DNA from: Deltaproteobacteria bacterium
GTDB lineage: Bacteria; Myxococcota_A; Polyangia; Haliangiales; Haliangiaceae
NCBI GenBank assembly: GCA_025353585.1
Contig: JANXOM010000351.1
Span: 1-35,828, forward strand
Length of the DNA stretch: 35,828 bases
Direction of reading: 5' to 3'
Under the pieces are notes generated by a model that was given only the letters and a program-made list of their open reading frames with translations, made no database searches and was not told the DNA's origin. Positions 18,573 to 26,628 of the stretch are shown here, one piece after another (position 1 is the first letter of the stretch; each line of letters begins with the position of its first letter). Both the position numbers and the translations under genes were made by a program.

Positions 18573-19295
18573 ATGGCCCCCCTGATCGAGCTCGTGGACG
18601 TCGCCCGCTACTACCAGATGGGCGACCAGCGGATCGCCGCGCTGGACGGCGTCGGGTTTGCGATCGAGGCCGGCGAGATGGTCGCGATCGTCGGGACGTC
18701 CGGCTCGGGCAAGTCGACGCTGCTCAACATCCTCGGCTGCCTCGACACGCCGTCGCGCGGCGCGTACCGGCTCGCGGGGCGCGACGTGCAGGCGATGTCC
18801 GACGACGACCTCGCGCGGGCGCGCAACCAGCTCATCGGGTTCGTGTTTCAGAGCTTCCAGCTGCTGCACCGGGCGACGGCGCAGAAGAACGTGGCGCTGC
18901 CGCTCGTCTACCGCGGCCTGCGCGCGCGCGAGCGCAACCGGCTCGCGGCGGAGGCGTTGACGCGGGTCGGCCTCGGCGAGCGGATGCACCACCGGCCGTA
19001 CCAGCTCTCGGGCGGCCAGCGTCAGCGCACGGCCATCGCGCGCGCGCTCGTCGGCACCCCGGCGCTGCTCCTGTGCGACGAGCCGACCGGCAACCTCGAC
19101 TCGGCGACGAGCGAGGACATCATGGCGCTGTTCCACACCCTCCACCGCGAGGGCAACACGATCCTGATCGTGACCCACGAGCCGTCGATCGCCGCGCGGT
19201 GCCCGCGGGCGATCCGGATCGTCGATGGCAAGATCCTCGCGGACGGACCGGGGCGCGAGGTCGCGTACCTCGGCGTCACGGCGGGAGCCGCGTGA
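18573..19295 (+). CDS. MacB/LolD-type ABC transporter ATPase (second exporter)
   Basis: ATPase subunit, 240 residues, close in type to the one at 4396-5223. It shows Walker A GTSGSGKST, Q-loop FVFQSFQLL, signature LSGGQRQRTAIARAL, Walker [13 protein letters not shown] and switch H in VTHEP. It is the first gene of a five-gene chain in which each stop overlaps the next GTG as GTGA. The chain continues with three adaptors and the permease. A GGGAG stretch about 12 bases before the ATG may serve for ribosome binding. The cysteine before DEPTGNLD replaces the more common alanine, which should be harmless. Confidence 0.95.
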   Translation: MAPLIELVDVARYYQMGDQRIAALDGVGFAIEAGEMVAIVGTSGSGKSTLLNILGCLDTPSRGAYRLAGRDVQAMSDDDLARARNQLIGFVFQSFQLLHRATAQKNVALPLVYRGLRARERNRLAAEALTRVGLGERMHHRPYQLSGGQRQRTAIARALVGTPALLLCDEPTGNLDSATSEDIMALFHTLHREGNTILIVTHEPSIAARCPRAIRIVDGKILADGPGREVAYLGVTAGAA

Positions 19296-20500
19296 CCCGC
19301 GCGGGGGCCCTCGGGCTCGTGATCGGCCTGGCCGCGTGTGGCGGGGCGAGCGCCCCGGGCTCGGAGCCCACGCCCCACGCCGGCCCGGCCCCCGCCGTCG
19401 CCGTCCGTCGCGGCGATCTCGTCGATCGCGTGGTGCTCACCGGCGACCTCATCCCGGCGCCCGCGGGCACGATCGACCTCCAGGTGCCCGCCGTGGACCG
19501 CGACGTCTCGATCCGCTGGCTCGCCGAGGACGGCGCGACCGTCGCCGCCGGCGACCGCGTCATCGAGTTCGATAACGCCGCGTTCACCGAGGGCCTCGAG
19601 GGCAAGCACCTCGCCGCGCTCGAGGCGGAGACCACCGCGCGCAACGCCGAGGCCATCGCCGTCATCGCGCTCGCGGACAAGGAGTCCGAGCTCAAGCAGC
19701 ACGAGATCGAGCTCGTGAAGGCGCAGCTCAAGGCGGAGATCCCCGCCGACCTCCTGTCCGCCCACGACGGGCAGCAGAACCAGCTCGACCGCAGCCGCGC
19801 CGCGTCCGCCGTCGAGAAGGCGAAGCGCGACCTCGTCGCCACGCGCGACAGCGACGCGCTCGAGGGCCACGTCCGCACGCTGGCGCGCGACAAGGCCAAG
19901 CGCATCGTCGACGACGCCGAGCACGGCATCCACGCGCTCGTGATCACGGCGCCGCGCGCGGGCGTCGTGGTGATCGCCGATCACCCGTGGCAGGGCCGCA
20001 AGTTCCAGATCGGCGACAACATGTGGCCGGGCTTCACGATCGCGCGGCTCCCCGACGCGACCCACGCGATGGAGGTCCACGCGGATCTGTCCGATGTCGA
20101 CGACGGCCGCGTCGCGATCGGCATGGCCGGCACGTGCACGCTCGACGCGTATCCGGCCGATCCGGTCGCGTGCACCGTCAGCGAGCTGACGCCCGTCGCG
20201 CGCGACAAGAGCAAGGTCTCGCTGCGCCGGGTGTTCGCGATCACGCTGACGCTCGCGAAGCTCGACACGACGCACCAGCGGCCCGGCATGTCCGTCAAGG
20301 TCGTCCTGACGCGGCCGCCGCTCACCGGCGCGCTCCTCGTGCCGCGCGGCGCGCTGGTGTTCGCCGACGACGAGGCGGGCAAGGTCGCGCGGGCGCACAT
20401 GGCGACGGGCGAGCTGCGCGAGGTCACGCTCGGGCCATGCGACGCGCAGACCTGCGCCATCGAGACGGGGCTCGCCGAGGGCGAGCCGGTGAGCCCGTGA
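19292..20500 (+). CDS. HlyD-type periplasmic adaptor, lipoprotein (adaptor 1 of 3)
   Basis: Membrane fusion protein of 402 residues. The GTG start overlaps the ATPase stop. A lipoprotein signal ends at GLAAC (C16), so it should be anchored by lipid rather than a membrane helix. After a Pro/Ala linker come the first lipoyl half (LQVPAVDRDVSIRWLAEDGA), a helical hairpin of about 110 residues rich in Glu, Lys and Ala (about 100-210), the second lipoyl half (ITAPRAGVVVIADHPWQGRK) and a barrel region ending TTHQRPGMSVKVVLTRPP. Cysteines in AGTCTL, VACTV and GPCDAQTC are unusual for this family and may form disulfides. It forms part of the exporter with the flanking genes. Confidence 0.9.
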   Translation: MTRAGALGLVIGLAACGGASAPGSEPTPHAGPAPAVAVRRGDLVDRVVLTGDLIPAPAGTIDLQVPAVDRDVSIRWLAEDGATVAAGDRVIEFDNAAFTEGLEGKHLAALEAETTARNAEAIAVIALADKESELKQHEIELVKAQLKAEIPADLLSAHDGQQNQLDRSRAASAVEKAKRDLVATRDSDALEGHVRTLARDKAKRIVDDAEHGIHALVITAPRAGVVVIADHPWQGRKFQIGDNMWPGFTIARLPDATHAMEVHADLSDVDDGRVAIGMAGTCTLDAYPADPVACTVSELTPVARDKSKVSLRRVFAITLTLAKLDTTHQRPGMSVKVVLTRPPLTGALLVPRGALVFADDEAGKVARAHMATGELREVTLGPCDAQTCAIETGLAEGEPVSP

Positions 20501-21672
20501 CGCGGCTCGTGGCCCTCGTGCTCGGCCTGACCGCGTGCACCCACGCCGTCGCCGACCTCCAGCTGGCTGACATCAAGCGCGGCGACCTCGTCATCGGCGT
20601 GGAGGTCATGGGGGAGCTCGCCGCCGTCGATTCGACCGACATCAAGCCGCCGGCGCTCCCCGACTTCTGGGACTTCAAGATCGCGAGCGTCGCGCCCGAG
20701 GGCATGGACGTGAAGGTCGGCGATCCCGTCGTCAGCTTCGATCCGAGCCAGCTCGAGCGCGACCTCGAGAACATCACCGCCGACGTCGAGGCCGCGCGCA
20801 GCAAGCTCGCGAAGAAGCGCGACGACGCCGCCCTCGCGCGCCGCGACGCCGTGCTCGCCCTCGCGACGGCCGAGGCCGACCTCCGCAAGAAGACGCTCAA
20901 GACCGCGACTCCGAGCGACCTCGTTGGCTCCATCGAGATGAAGAGCACCGTCCTCGACCTCGAGGCGGCCAAGCTCACCCTCGACCGCGCGAAGCACCGC
21001 GCCGACCAGCAGGAGCACTCCGACGCCGCCGAGATCACCAGCCTCACCGACCACCTGACGTACGCCACGCACCGCGTCGAGCAGCTGCAGCACAACATCG
21101 CGCGCCTCCATGTCACCGCGCCGCGCGCCGGCACGCTCATCTACGCGACGAGCCGCTACCACCCCGAGAAGGTGAAGATCGGCGACTCGATCTGGCGCGA
21201 GCTCGTGATGCTGCAGGTCGTGGGCCTCAGCAAGATGGTCGGCAAAGGGCAGGTCGACGAGGTCGACAGCTCGCGCGTGGCCGAGCAGCAGCCGGTGTCG
21301 CTGCGGCTCGACGCGCTGCCCGACGTGCAGCTGCGCGGCAAGATCGCGCGCATCCTGCGGAGCCTGCACCCGAAGTCGCCGACGGATCCGAGCAAGATCG
21401 TCGACCTCGAGATCACGGTCGACCCGACGGAGGGCGCGCCGCTGCGCCCGGGCATGCGCTTCCGCGGCGAGGTGGAGATCGAGCGGGTGCACGACGTCGT
21501 GCAGGTCCCGACCGAGGCCGTGTTCGTGACGCCCGACGGGCCGGTCGCGTACGCCGCGCGCGGCGGCGGGCTCGAGCGCGTCCGCGTGGAGCTCGGGCGG
21601 CGTAACGCGACCGCGATCGAGGTCAAGGCGGGGCTCGTCGCCGGCGACCGCGTCTCCCGGAGCGCGCCGTGA
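20497..21672 (+). CDS. HlyD-type periplasmic adaptor, lipoprotein (adaptor 2 of 3)
   Basis: Second membrane fusion protein, 391 residues, again from a GTG overlapping the previous stop. A short lipoprotein signal ends at GLTAC (C14). It has a first lipoyl half (FWDFKIASVAPEGMDVKVGD), a long charged coiled-coil hairpin (about 85-205, with ITADVEAARSKLAKKRDD and RVEQLQHNIARLH), the second lipoyl half (VTAPRAGTLIYATSRYHPEK) and a barrel ending LRPGMRFRGEVEIER. It is clearly related to adaptor 1 in layout but not near-identical, so this is not a recent duplication. Proteins of one exporter are usually built from one adaptor type, so its separate role is open. Confidence 0.9.
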   Translation: MTRLVALVLGLTACTHAVADLQLADIKRGDLVIGVEVMGELAAVDSTDIKPPALPDFWDFKIASVAPEGMDVKVGDPVVSFDPSQLERDLENITADVEAARSKLAKKRDDAALARRDAVLALATAEADLRKKTLKTATPSDLVGSIEMKSTVLDLEAAKLTLDRAKHRADQQEHSDAAEITSLTDHLTYATHRVEQLQHNIARLHVTAPRAGTLIYATSRYHPEKVKIGDSIWRELVMLQVVGLSKMVGKGQVDEVDSSRVAEQQPVSLRLDALPDVQLRGKIARILRSLHPKSPTDPSKIVDLEITVDPTEGAPLRPGMRFRGEVEIERVHDVVQVPTEAVFVTPDGPVAYAARGGGLERVRVELGRRNATAIEVKAGLVAGDRVSRSAP

Positions 21673-22955
21673 TGCGCGGGCTCGTCCGCGGCGCGGTGGT
21701 CGTGCTCGCGCTCGCGGGCGTGGGAGGCGTCGGCGGCGTCGTCTACGCGCGCCTGCGCGACCGCGGCGACCAGACGGCGAGCGTGCCGACCTACACCGTC
21801 GCGAAGACGAGCTTCGTCCGCCGGGTCACGGCCGAGGGTGCGTTGCGCGCGGTGGAGGCGACGCCGCTGTCCGCGCCCCAGGGCTCCGAGGGCGGCGGCG
21901 CGCTCAAGGTCGCGTGGATCGCGCCCGATGGGTCGCTCGTGAAGACGGGCGAGGTCGTCGTGCGCTTCGATCCGACCGAGCGTACGAAGGCGTTGCGCGA
22001 TGGCCAGCGCGACCTCGACTCCGAGAGCTCGCGGCTGCGCGAGGAGAACATCAAGTCGACCGCGCTCGTGGAGGACCGCGACAACGACGCCGAGGTCGCG
22101 GCGAGCGAGCTCGAGCAGCAGCAGCACTTCCAGGCCAAGGACGAGCAGATCTTCTCGCGCAACGCGATCATCGAGGCGCAGGTCGACGGCGAGCTGGCGA
22201 ACGCGAAGCTCGAGCACGCGCAGCAGGCCAAGGTGATCGAGCGGCGGCTGTCGGCGTCGAAGGCGCAGCTGATCGCGGTCGAGCAGCAGAAGGCGACCAT
22301 CGCGATCACGCACGCGAGCAAGGACCTCGCGAGCATGGAGGTCCACGCGCCGCACGACGGCATCCTCGTGCTCCAGCGCGCGCGCAACGGCGACATGACG
22401 AAGATCGGCGACCAGCTGTGGCCGGGCCAGCGCCTCGCCGAGCTGCCGCTCCTGTCGGCGATGGAGGCGGAGCTCTTCGTGCTCGAGGTCGACGGCAGCG
22501 GGCTCGCGAACGACCAGCCGGCGGAGATCGTCGTGGAGGCGCGGCCCGACCTCGTCTACAAGGGCAAGATCCGGCTCGTCGACAAGCTCGCGAAGCCGCG
22601 CGTGCCCGGCGTGCCGGTCCAGTACTTCGCCGTGGTCATCAAGCTCGACACCACGGACGGGACCGTGATGAAGCCCGGGCAGCGCGTCCGCGGCACGCTG
22701 ATCCTCGACCAGCAGGACGCCCTGGTGGTCCCGCGCGAGGCGCTCGTGAACCTCGACGGCAAGAGCTTCGTCTGGCGGCGCGGCGCGCACGGGTTCGAGA
22801 GCGTGCCCGTGGAGCTCGGGGCGGCGACCTCGGGGCGCGTGGTGGTCAAGAGCGGGCTCGCCGCCGGTGATGTCATCGCGCTCCGCGATCCGACGCGCGC
22901 GCTCGACGCGACAGGGACCGGGAGCGGCAGCAGCAGCGCGGGGTCGGCGAAGTGA
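21669..22955 (+). CDS. HlyD-type periplasmic adaptor, membrane-anchored (adaptor 3 of 3)
   Basis: Third membrane fusion protein, 428 residues from the GTG that overlaps the previous stop; an ATG one codon later (21672) is equally possible. Unlike adaptors 1 and 2 it is anchored by an N-terminal helix (VVVLALAGVGGVGGVVYARL) and has no lipobox. It has lipoyl halves near LKVAWIAPDGSLVKTGE and VHAPHDGILVLQRARNGD, a hairpin of about 120 residues rich in Gln and Glu (ELEQQQHFQAKDEQIFSRN), and a barrel ending MKPGQRVRGTLILDQQ. The tail is Gly/Ser-rich (GTGSGSSSAGSAK). The stop overlaps the permease GTG. Confidence 0.9.
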   Translation: MMRGLVRGAVVVLALAGVGGVGGVVYARLRDRGDQTASVPTYTVAKTSFVRRVTAEGALRAVEATPLSAPQGSEGGGALKVAWIAPDGSLVKTGEVVVRFDPTERTKALRDGQRDLDSESSRLREENIKSTALVEDRDNDAEVAASELEQQQHFQAKDEQIFSRNAIIEAQVDGELANAKLEHAQQAKVIERRLSASKAQLIAVEQQKATIAITHASKDLASMEVHAPHDGILVLQRARNGDMTKIGDQLWPGQRLAELPLLSAMEAELFVLEVDGSGLANDQPAEIVVEARPDLVYKGKIRLVDKLAKPRVPGVPVQYFAVVIKLDTTDGTVMKPGQRVRGTLILDQQDALVVPREALVNLDGKSFVWRRGAHGFESVPVELGAATSGRVVVKSGLAAGDVIALRDPTRALDATGTGSGSSSAGSAK

Positions 22956-24190
22956 GGCGCCTGCTCGACGCGTTCGTGACCGCGCTGGAGAGCCTCGCGG
23001 AGCACAAGCTGCGCACGACGCTGACGATGCTCGGCATGATGTTCGGCGTCGGCGCGGTCATCGCGATGCTGTCGATCGGCGCCGGCGCGGAAGGACGCGC
23101 GCTCGCGCTGATCGATCGGCTCGGCGTGCACAACGTGGTGATCCACGCCAGGACGTTCAAGCCCGAGGAGCTCGAGGAGATCCGCAAGAAGACGCCGGGC
23201 CTCTCGCAGCGCGATGTCGACGCGATCGGCGAGGCGGTGCCGGGCGTCGCGTTCGCCGCGCCGAAGATCGAGATCGAGCCGTACAAGGTCCTCGCCGGCG
23301 CGAACAAGACGATCGCGCAGGTCTACGGCGTCGGGCATCGCCACCGCGAGGTCACGCCGTTCCGGCTCGCCGAGGGCCGCTTCCTCGACCGCGGCGACGA
23401 GTTCCACCACGCCCAGGTCTGCGTGATCGGCGCGGGCGTCCGCCGCGACCTCTTCGGCGCGGACCCGGCGCTCGGCCGCGACGTGAAGATCGACGATGTC
23501 TGGTTCGAGGTCATCGGCGTCCTCGAGCCCGAGCCGCCCACGACGGCGGCCGTGCAGGGCGTCGCCGTCATCTCCACCGAGCACGAGATCTACCTGCCGT
23601 TCACCACCGCGCTGCGCAAGCTCGACCGCGATCCCATGAAGGCGCCGTTCAGCGAGATCGTCGTGCGGCTCGAGCAGACCGCGCCCGCGGCGGAGACCGG
23701 CGCCGTTATCGGCACGCTGCTCGACCGGCTCCACGGCGGCGTCGTCGACTACGACATCGTAGTGCCCGAGGCGCTGCTCCGCCATAGCCGCGAGACGCAG
23801 CAGCTGTTCAACCTCGTCATGGGCCTCATCGCCGGCATCTCGCTGCTCGTCGGCGGCATCGGCATCATGAACATCATGCTCGCGTCCGTGCTCGAGCAGA
23901 CGCGCGAGATCGGCGTGCGGCGCGCCGTCGGCGCCCGGCGCGCGGACATCCGCTTCCAGTTCCTCGTGACCGCGTTCACGCTGGCCATGCTCGGCGGCCT
24001 GCTCGGCGTGGCGCTCGGCCTCGGCATCGCGCGCGGGGTGGCGGCGTACGCGGACTGGCCGACGGTGGTCACGACGTCGTCCGTCGTGCTCTCGCTCGGC
24101 GTGTCGGTCGTCGTGGGCGTGGGCTCCGGGCTCTACCCGGCCGTCCGCGCGGCCCGCCTCGATCCGATCCAGGCGCTGCACGCAGAATAG
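22952..24190 (+). CDS. MacB-type ABC transporter permease (second exporter)
   Basis: Inner-membrane subunit, 412 residues, with one N-terminal helix (LGMMFGVGAVIAMLSIGAGA), a periplasmic domain of about 220 residues, and three C-terminal helices. The family signature GGIGIMNIMLASVLEQTREI and the tail AVRAARLDPIQALHAE are intact. The periplasmic domain includes the MacB_PCD-like FRLAEGRFLDRGDE and VIGAGVRRDLFG. The GTG start overlaps the stop of adaptor 3. It pairs with the ATPase at 18573. A TolC-like channel gene converges on it with a gap of 9 bases, completing a tripartite pump although it sits on the other strand. Confidence 0.93.
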   Translation: MRRLLDAFVTALESLAEHKLRTTLTMLGMMFGVGAVIAMLSIGAGAEGRALALIDRLGVHNVVIHARTFKPEELEEIRKKTPGLSQRDVDAIGEAVPGVAFAAPKIEIEPYKVLAGANKTIAQVYGVGHRHREVTPFRLAEGRFLDRGDEFHHAQVCVIGAGVRRDLFGADPALGRDVKIDDVWFEVIGVLEPEPPTTAAVQGVAVISTEHEIYLPFTTALRKLDRDPMKAPFSEIVVRLEQTAPAAETGAVIGTLLDRLHGGVVDYDIVVPEALLRHSRETQQLFNLVMGLIAGISLLVGGIGIMNIMLASVLEQTREIGVRRAVGARRADIRFQFLVTAFTLAMLGGLLGVALGLGIARGVAAYADWPTVVTTSSVVLSLGVSVVVGVGSGLYPAVRAARLDPIQALHAE

Positions 24191-24199
24191 CGCGCGGGA

Positions 24200-25759
24200 T
24201 TACCGCCGCATGTCGAGCTCGACGTGCCGCTCGGCCAGCAGCCGGCCCGTCGCGCGCAGGAGCGACGAGGTCGCCTTCTTGTGCGCGAGCACGGCGCCGA
24301 GCTCGGCGATCTGCGCGTTCGCCAGCTCCTCCTGCTTCGCCGCCACGTTGATGTTCGACGAGGTGCCGTTCAGGAACCGCCGCTGCTCGATGGCGAGCGT
24401 CTGCTCTGCCAGCTCGCGGGCCGCGCCCGCCGCCGCCACGAGCCGGGCCGCGCTCCGCTGCGTCCGCACCGCCTCGCGCACCTGCAGCCAGATCGTCTGC
24501 ACGAGCTGCGTGCGCGCCACGAGCGACTGCTGGTGGCGGTGTTGCTCGATCTCGGCCGCGGCCCGCGTCGCGCGCATGAGCGGCGTCCACGACATGTTGA
24601 GCGTCACCTGCCACGCGTGCGCGTCCGCCTCCGCCGCCTGCCGGACGGCCTGCCCGTAGCCCGCGTTCTGGCCGAGCACCGCCGCCGTCACGCCGAGGTC
24701 GAGCTGCGGCCGCTCTTCGTTCTCGGCGACGCGCACGCCGAGCGCAGCGCCCCTCACGTCCAGGTCGGCCTGGGCGAGGTCAGGCCGGTTCGCGAGCGCG
24801 AGGGCGAGCTCGTCCTCGTCGGTCGTGGGCGCGGCCGTGAACTGCGGCATGTCCACGGGCAGGATCGGCCGCGCCCACTCCTCGTGCGGCAGGTTCAACA
24901 CGCCGCGCAGGACGTCCCAGCTCTGGCGCACGCTCTCCTCCGACGAGACGACGCTCAGCTCGTGCTGCGCCACCGTGCTCTGCACGCCGATCAGATCGGA
25001 CGGCGGCAGCGTGCCGGCCGCGATCTGCCGTTGCGTGAGCGCGAGCTGCTCGCGGGCGCGGGCCTGCGACTTGCGCTCGAGGTCGTGGCGATAGAGCGCC
25101 TGCACGACGTCCCAGTACGCGTCCTCGGTCTGCTTGATGATGTCCGTCGCCGCGACGACGAGCTGGAATCGCTCGCGGTCCGACACGATGTGCGCGCGCA
25201 AGATCGCGACGCGCGGCACGGCGCGGTCGAGAGAGAAGCCGCGTCCGAGCGGCTGCACCACGCTGACGCTCACGTTGGTGCGGTAGGCGAGCGGCGCGAC
25301 GGCGGTCCCGAGCGTCGACGCCGTACGGCTGCTCGTGAGGTTCACCGCGAGCAACGTGCCGGTCTCCAGCCGTTGCGCGAGCCCGATCTGCCAGTCGTCC
25401 TCGTGCGCGGCGAAGAGCTCGCCGACCGAACCATCGACCGACGTCAGCGGCGGCTCGAACGCCGAGCTATGGAGATAGCCGGCGGTGAGGAGCGGCTCGA
25501 ACGGCGCACCCGCGACGGTGATGCCGAGGTCGGCGATGTGCAGGTTGTCGCGCTCGACCACGAGGCCGAGGTTCCGGTGCGCGGCGATCTGCAGCGCCTG
25601 CGCGAGATCCAGCCTCCACGCCGCCTCCCCGTTCTCGCCCGCGGGGAGCGGCGGCGCGACGGTCATGAAGTCGGGAGGGACGTAGGGCGTCGGCCCGTCC
25701 GCGCGCGCGGGCGCAGCCAGGGCCGCCAGGATCACCACCCCGAGCGAGCGAACAACCAT
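24200..25759 (-). CDS. TolC-family outer membrane efflux protein (second exporter)
   Basis: Outer-membrane channel of 519 residues. The ATG start at 25759 is followed by a signal peptide (VRSLGVVILAALAAPARA, cut before DG). Two helical OEP halves follow, with typical stretches DAYWDVVQALYRHDLERKSQ, LALTQRQIAAGTLPPSDLIG, ALALANRPDLAQADLDVRG and LAIEQRRFLNGTSSNINV. The NRPDL element is a common mark of the family. TACGCT lies 7 bases before the ATG and no Shine-Dalgarno is visible, so the transcript may be near-leaderless. Its closest functional partners are the convergent ATPase-adaptor-permease genes, but it could also serve another pump. Confidence 0.92.
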   Translation of the reverse strand: MVVRSLGVVILAALAAPARADGPTPYVPPDFMTVAPPLPAGENGEAAWRLDLAQALQIAAHRNLGLVVERDNLHIADLGITVAGAPFEPLLTAGYLHSSAFEPPLTSVDGSVGELFAAHEDDWQIGLAQRLETGTLLAVNLTSSRTASTLGTAVAPLAYRTNVSVSVVQPLGRGFSLDRAVPRVAILRAHIVSDRERFQLVVAATDIIKQTEDAYWDVVQALYRHDLERKSQARAREQLALTQRQIAAGTLPPSDLIGVQSTVAQHELSVVSSEESVRQSWDVLRGVLNLPHEEWARPILPVDMPQFTAAPTTDEDELALALANRPDLAQADLDVRGAALGVRVAENEERPQLDLGVTAAVLGQNAGYGQAVRQAAEADAHAWQVTLNMSWTPLMRATRAAAEIEQHRHQQSLVARTQLVQTIWLQVREAVRTQRSAARLVAAAGAARELAEQTLAIEQRRFLNGTSSNINVAAKQEELANAQIAELGAVLAHKKATSSLLRATGRLLAERHVELDMRR

Positions 25760-25772
25760 GGGCCGGAGCGTA
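25760..25772 (-). promoter_or_regulatory. Candidate -10 element for the second channel gene
   Basis: On the minus strand TACGCT (25772 to 25767) is followed by CCGGCCC and the ATG. It fits the TAnnnT pattern seen before several starts in this window. No clear -35 is seen. Confidence 0.35.
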
Positions 25773-25789
25773 CTCCGGCAGCGCTCCTC

Positions 25790-25908
25790 CGCTATTTTCC
25801 GCGCGCGCCAACCCTGCGGGTTGCGCTCCTGCGGAGCGGCTCCGCTTCGCGTAGCGCACGCTCCGGCATAGAACGCGGGTTCCCGCCTGCGGCGGTCCCG
25901 CGCTATTT
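25790..25908. repeat. Palindrome cluster flanked by CGCTATTT direct repeats (REP/MITE-like)
   Basis: Between the diheme gene and the channel gene lie several short hairpins: AACCC-TGC-GGGTT (25810-25822), CGCTCC-TGC-GGAGCG (25824-25838), GCGGG-TT-CCCGC (25875-25886) and CCGCC-TGC-GGCGG (25883-25895). Three share the same TGC loop. The 8-mer CGCTATTT stands at both ends (25790-25797 and 25901-25908); the right copy includes the stop codon of the diheme gene. The arrangement looks like a small non-autonomous palindromic element with a target duplication, or a REP-type transcript-end structure. There is no T-run for a standard terminator. Confidence 0.45.
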
Positions 25909-26628
25909 CTTCTGCTCGTGGCAGCCGAGGCAGCCGAAGCCGGTCATCGTCTTCATGTCGAACGGCTTGGCGCCGAGGAGCGCGGCCATCTTCGGCTCGA
26001 CGACGTCGCCCATGAACTTCGCGACCTTCGGCGCCTGCTTGCCGGCCTTGAGCGCCTCGAAGTCGAGCTTGGGCAGCTCCGGGTTCGGCATCTTGAACTT
26101 CACCTTCGCCGGGTCCTTGCCGTGGCAGGTCTTGCAGCCGAAGTTCGCGTACTTCTTCCCATCGAAGGCCTGGAACGCCGTCTTCATGTCCGGCGTGACG
26201 TGCTCCTTCATGAACTTGACCTTGTCGTCGTGCGACAGCTTGTCGAACGTCGTCTCCTCGTCTCCGTCGGAGCCCGCTGCGCCCGAGCCAGCCGCCGAGC
26301 CGGCGCCCGCCGTGGCCGTCGCCGAGCCGGCGCCCGCGCCCGCCGCCGTTGCCGACGCGGAGCCGGTCGCCGCTGCGGAGCCGGTCGCCGCTGCGGAGCC
26401 GGTCGCCGCTGCGGAGCCGGTCGCCGATCCCGCCGCCGTCGCTGTCGCCGAGCCAGAGCCCGTGGCGCTGCCGGTCGCCACGACCACCGCGACGGCCGAG
26501 CCCGAGCCGGTGACGACCGCGACCGCGACCGCCGAGCCGGAGCCCGTCGTGGCGCCCGCGTCCTTCTTGCCACCGCACGCGGCGAGACCGATCGCCAGAA
26601 CCACCACGACTGAGGAGAGGAGCTTCAT
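25903..26628 (-). CDS. Diheme c-type cytochrome lipoprotein
   Basis: An exported lipoprotein of 241 residues with lipobox LAAC (C18). Residues about 23-120 are a low-complexity linker of Ala, Gly, Ser, Thr and Val, including four near-identical AAATGS-type units. The folded C-terminal part carries two heme-binding motifs, CKTCH (165-169) and CLGCH (233-237), with Met- and Lys-rich stretches between them. It should act in periplasmic or surface electron transfer. I cannot assign a named family. The ATG overlaps the serC stop as ATGA, a surprising partner for a biosynthetic gene. The stop codon lies inside the right direct repeat of the palindrome cluster downstream. Confidence 0.85.
   Translation of the reverse strand: MKLLSSVVVVLAIGLAACGGKKDAGATTGSGSAVAVAVVTGSGSAVAVVVATGSATGSGSATATAAGSATGSAAATGSAAATGSAAATGSASATAAGAGAGSATATAGAGSAAGSGAAGSDGDEETTFDKLSHDDKVKFMKEHVTPDMKTAFQAFDGKKYANFGCKTCHGKDPAKVKFKMPNPELPKLDFEALKAGKQAPKVAKFMGDVVEPKMAALLGAKPFDMKTMTGFGCLGCHEQKK
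26357..26428. repeat. Four tandem 18-bp repeats coding the linker of the diheme protein
   Basis: Four consecutive copies of an 18-base unit beginning GCGGAGCCGGTCGCCGCT (26357-26374, 26375-26392, 26393-26410, 26411-26428; the last differs at one base near its end). They encode the repeated Ala-Ala-Ala-Thr-Gly-Ser linker. Exact repetition at the DNA level suggests recent slippage and likely length variation between strains. Confidence 0.85.

Noticed and set aside
25800..25902. Standard intrinsic terminator after the diheme gene.
   Set aside because: Hairpins are present but no T-run follows any of them, so the block is described as a palindrome cluster instead.
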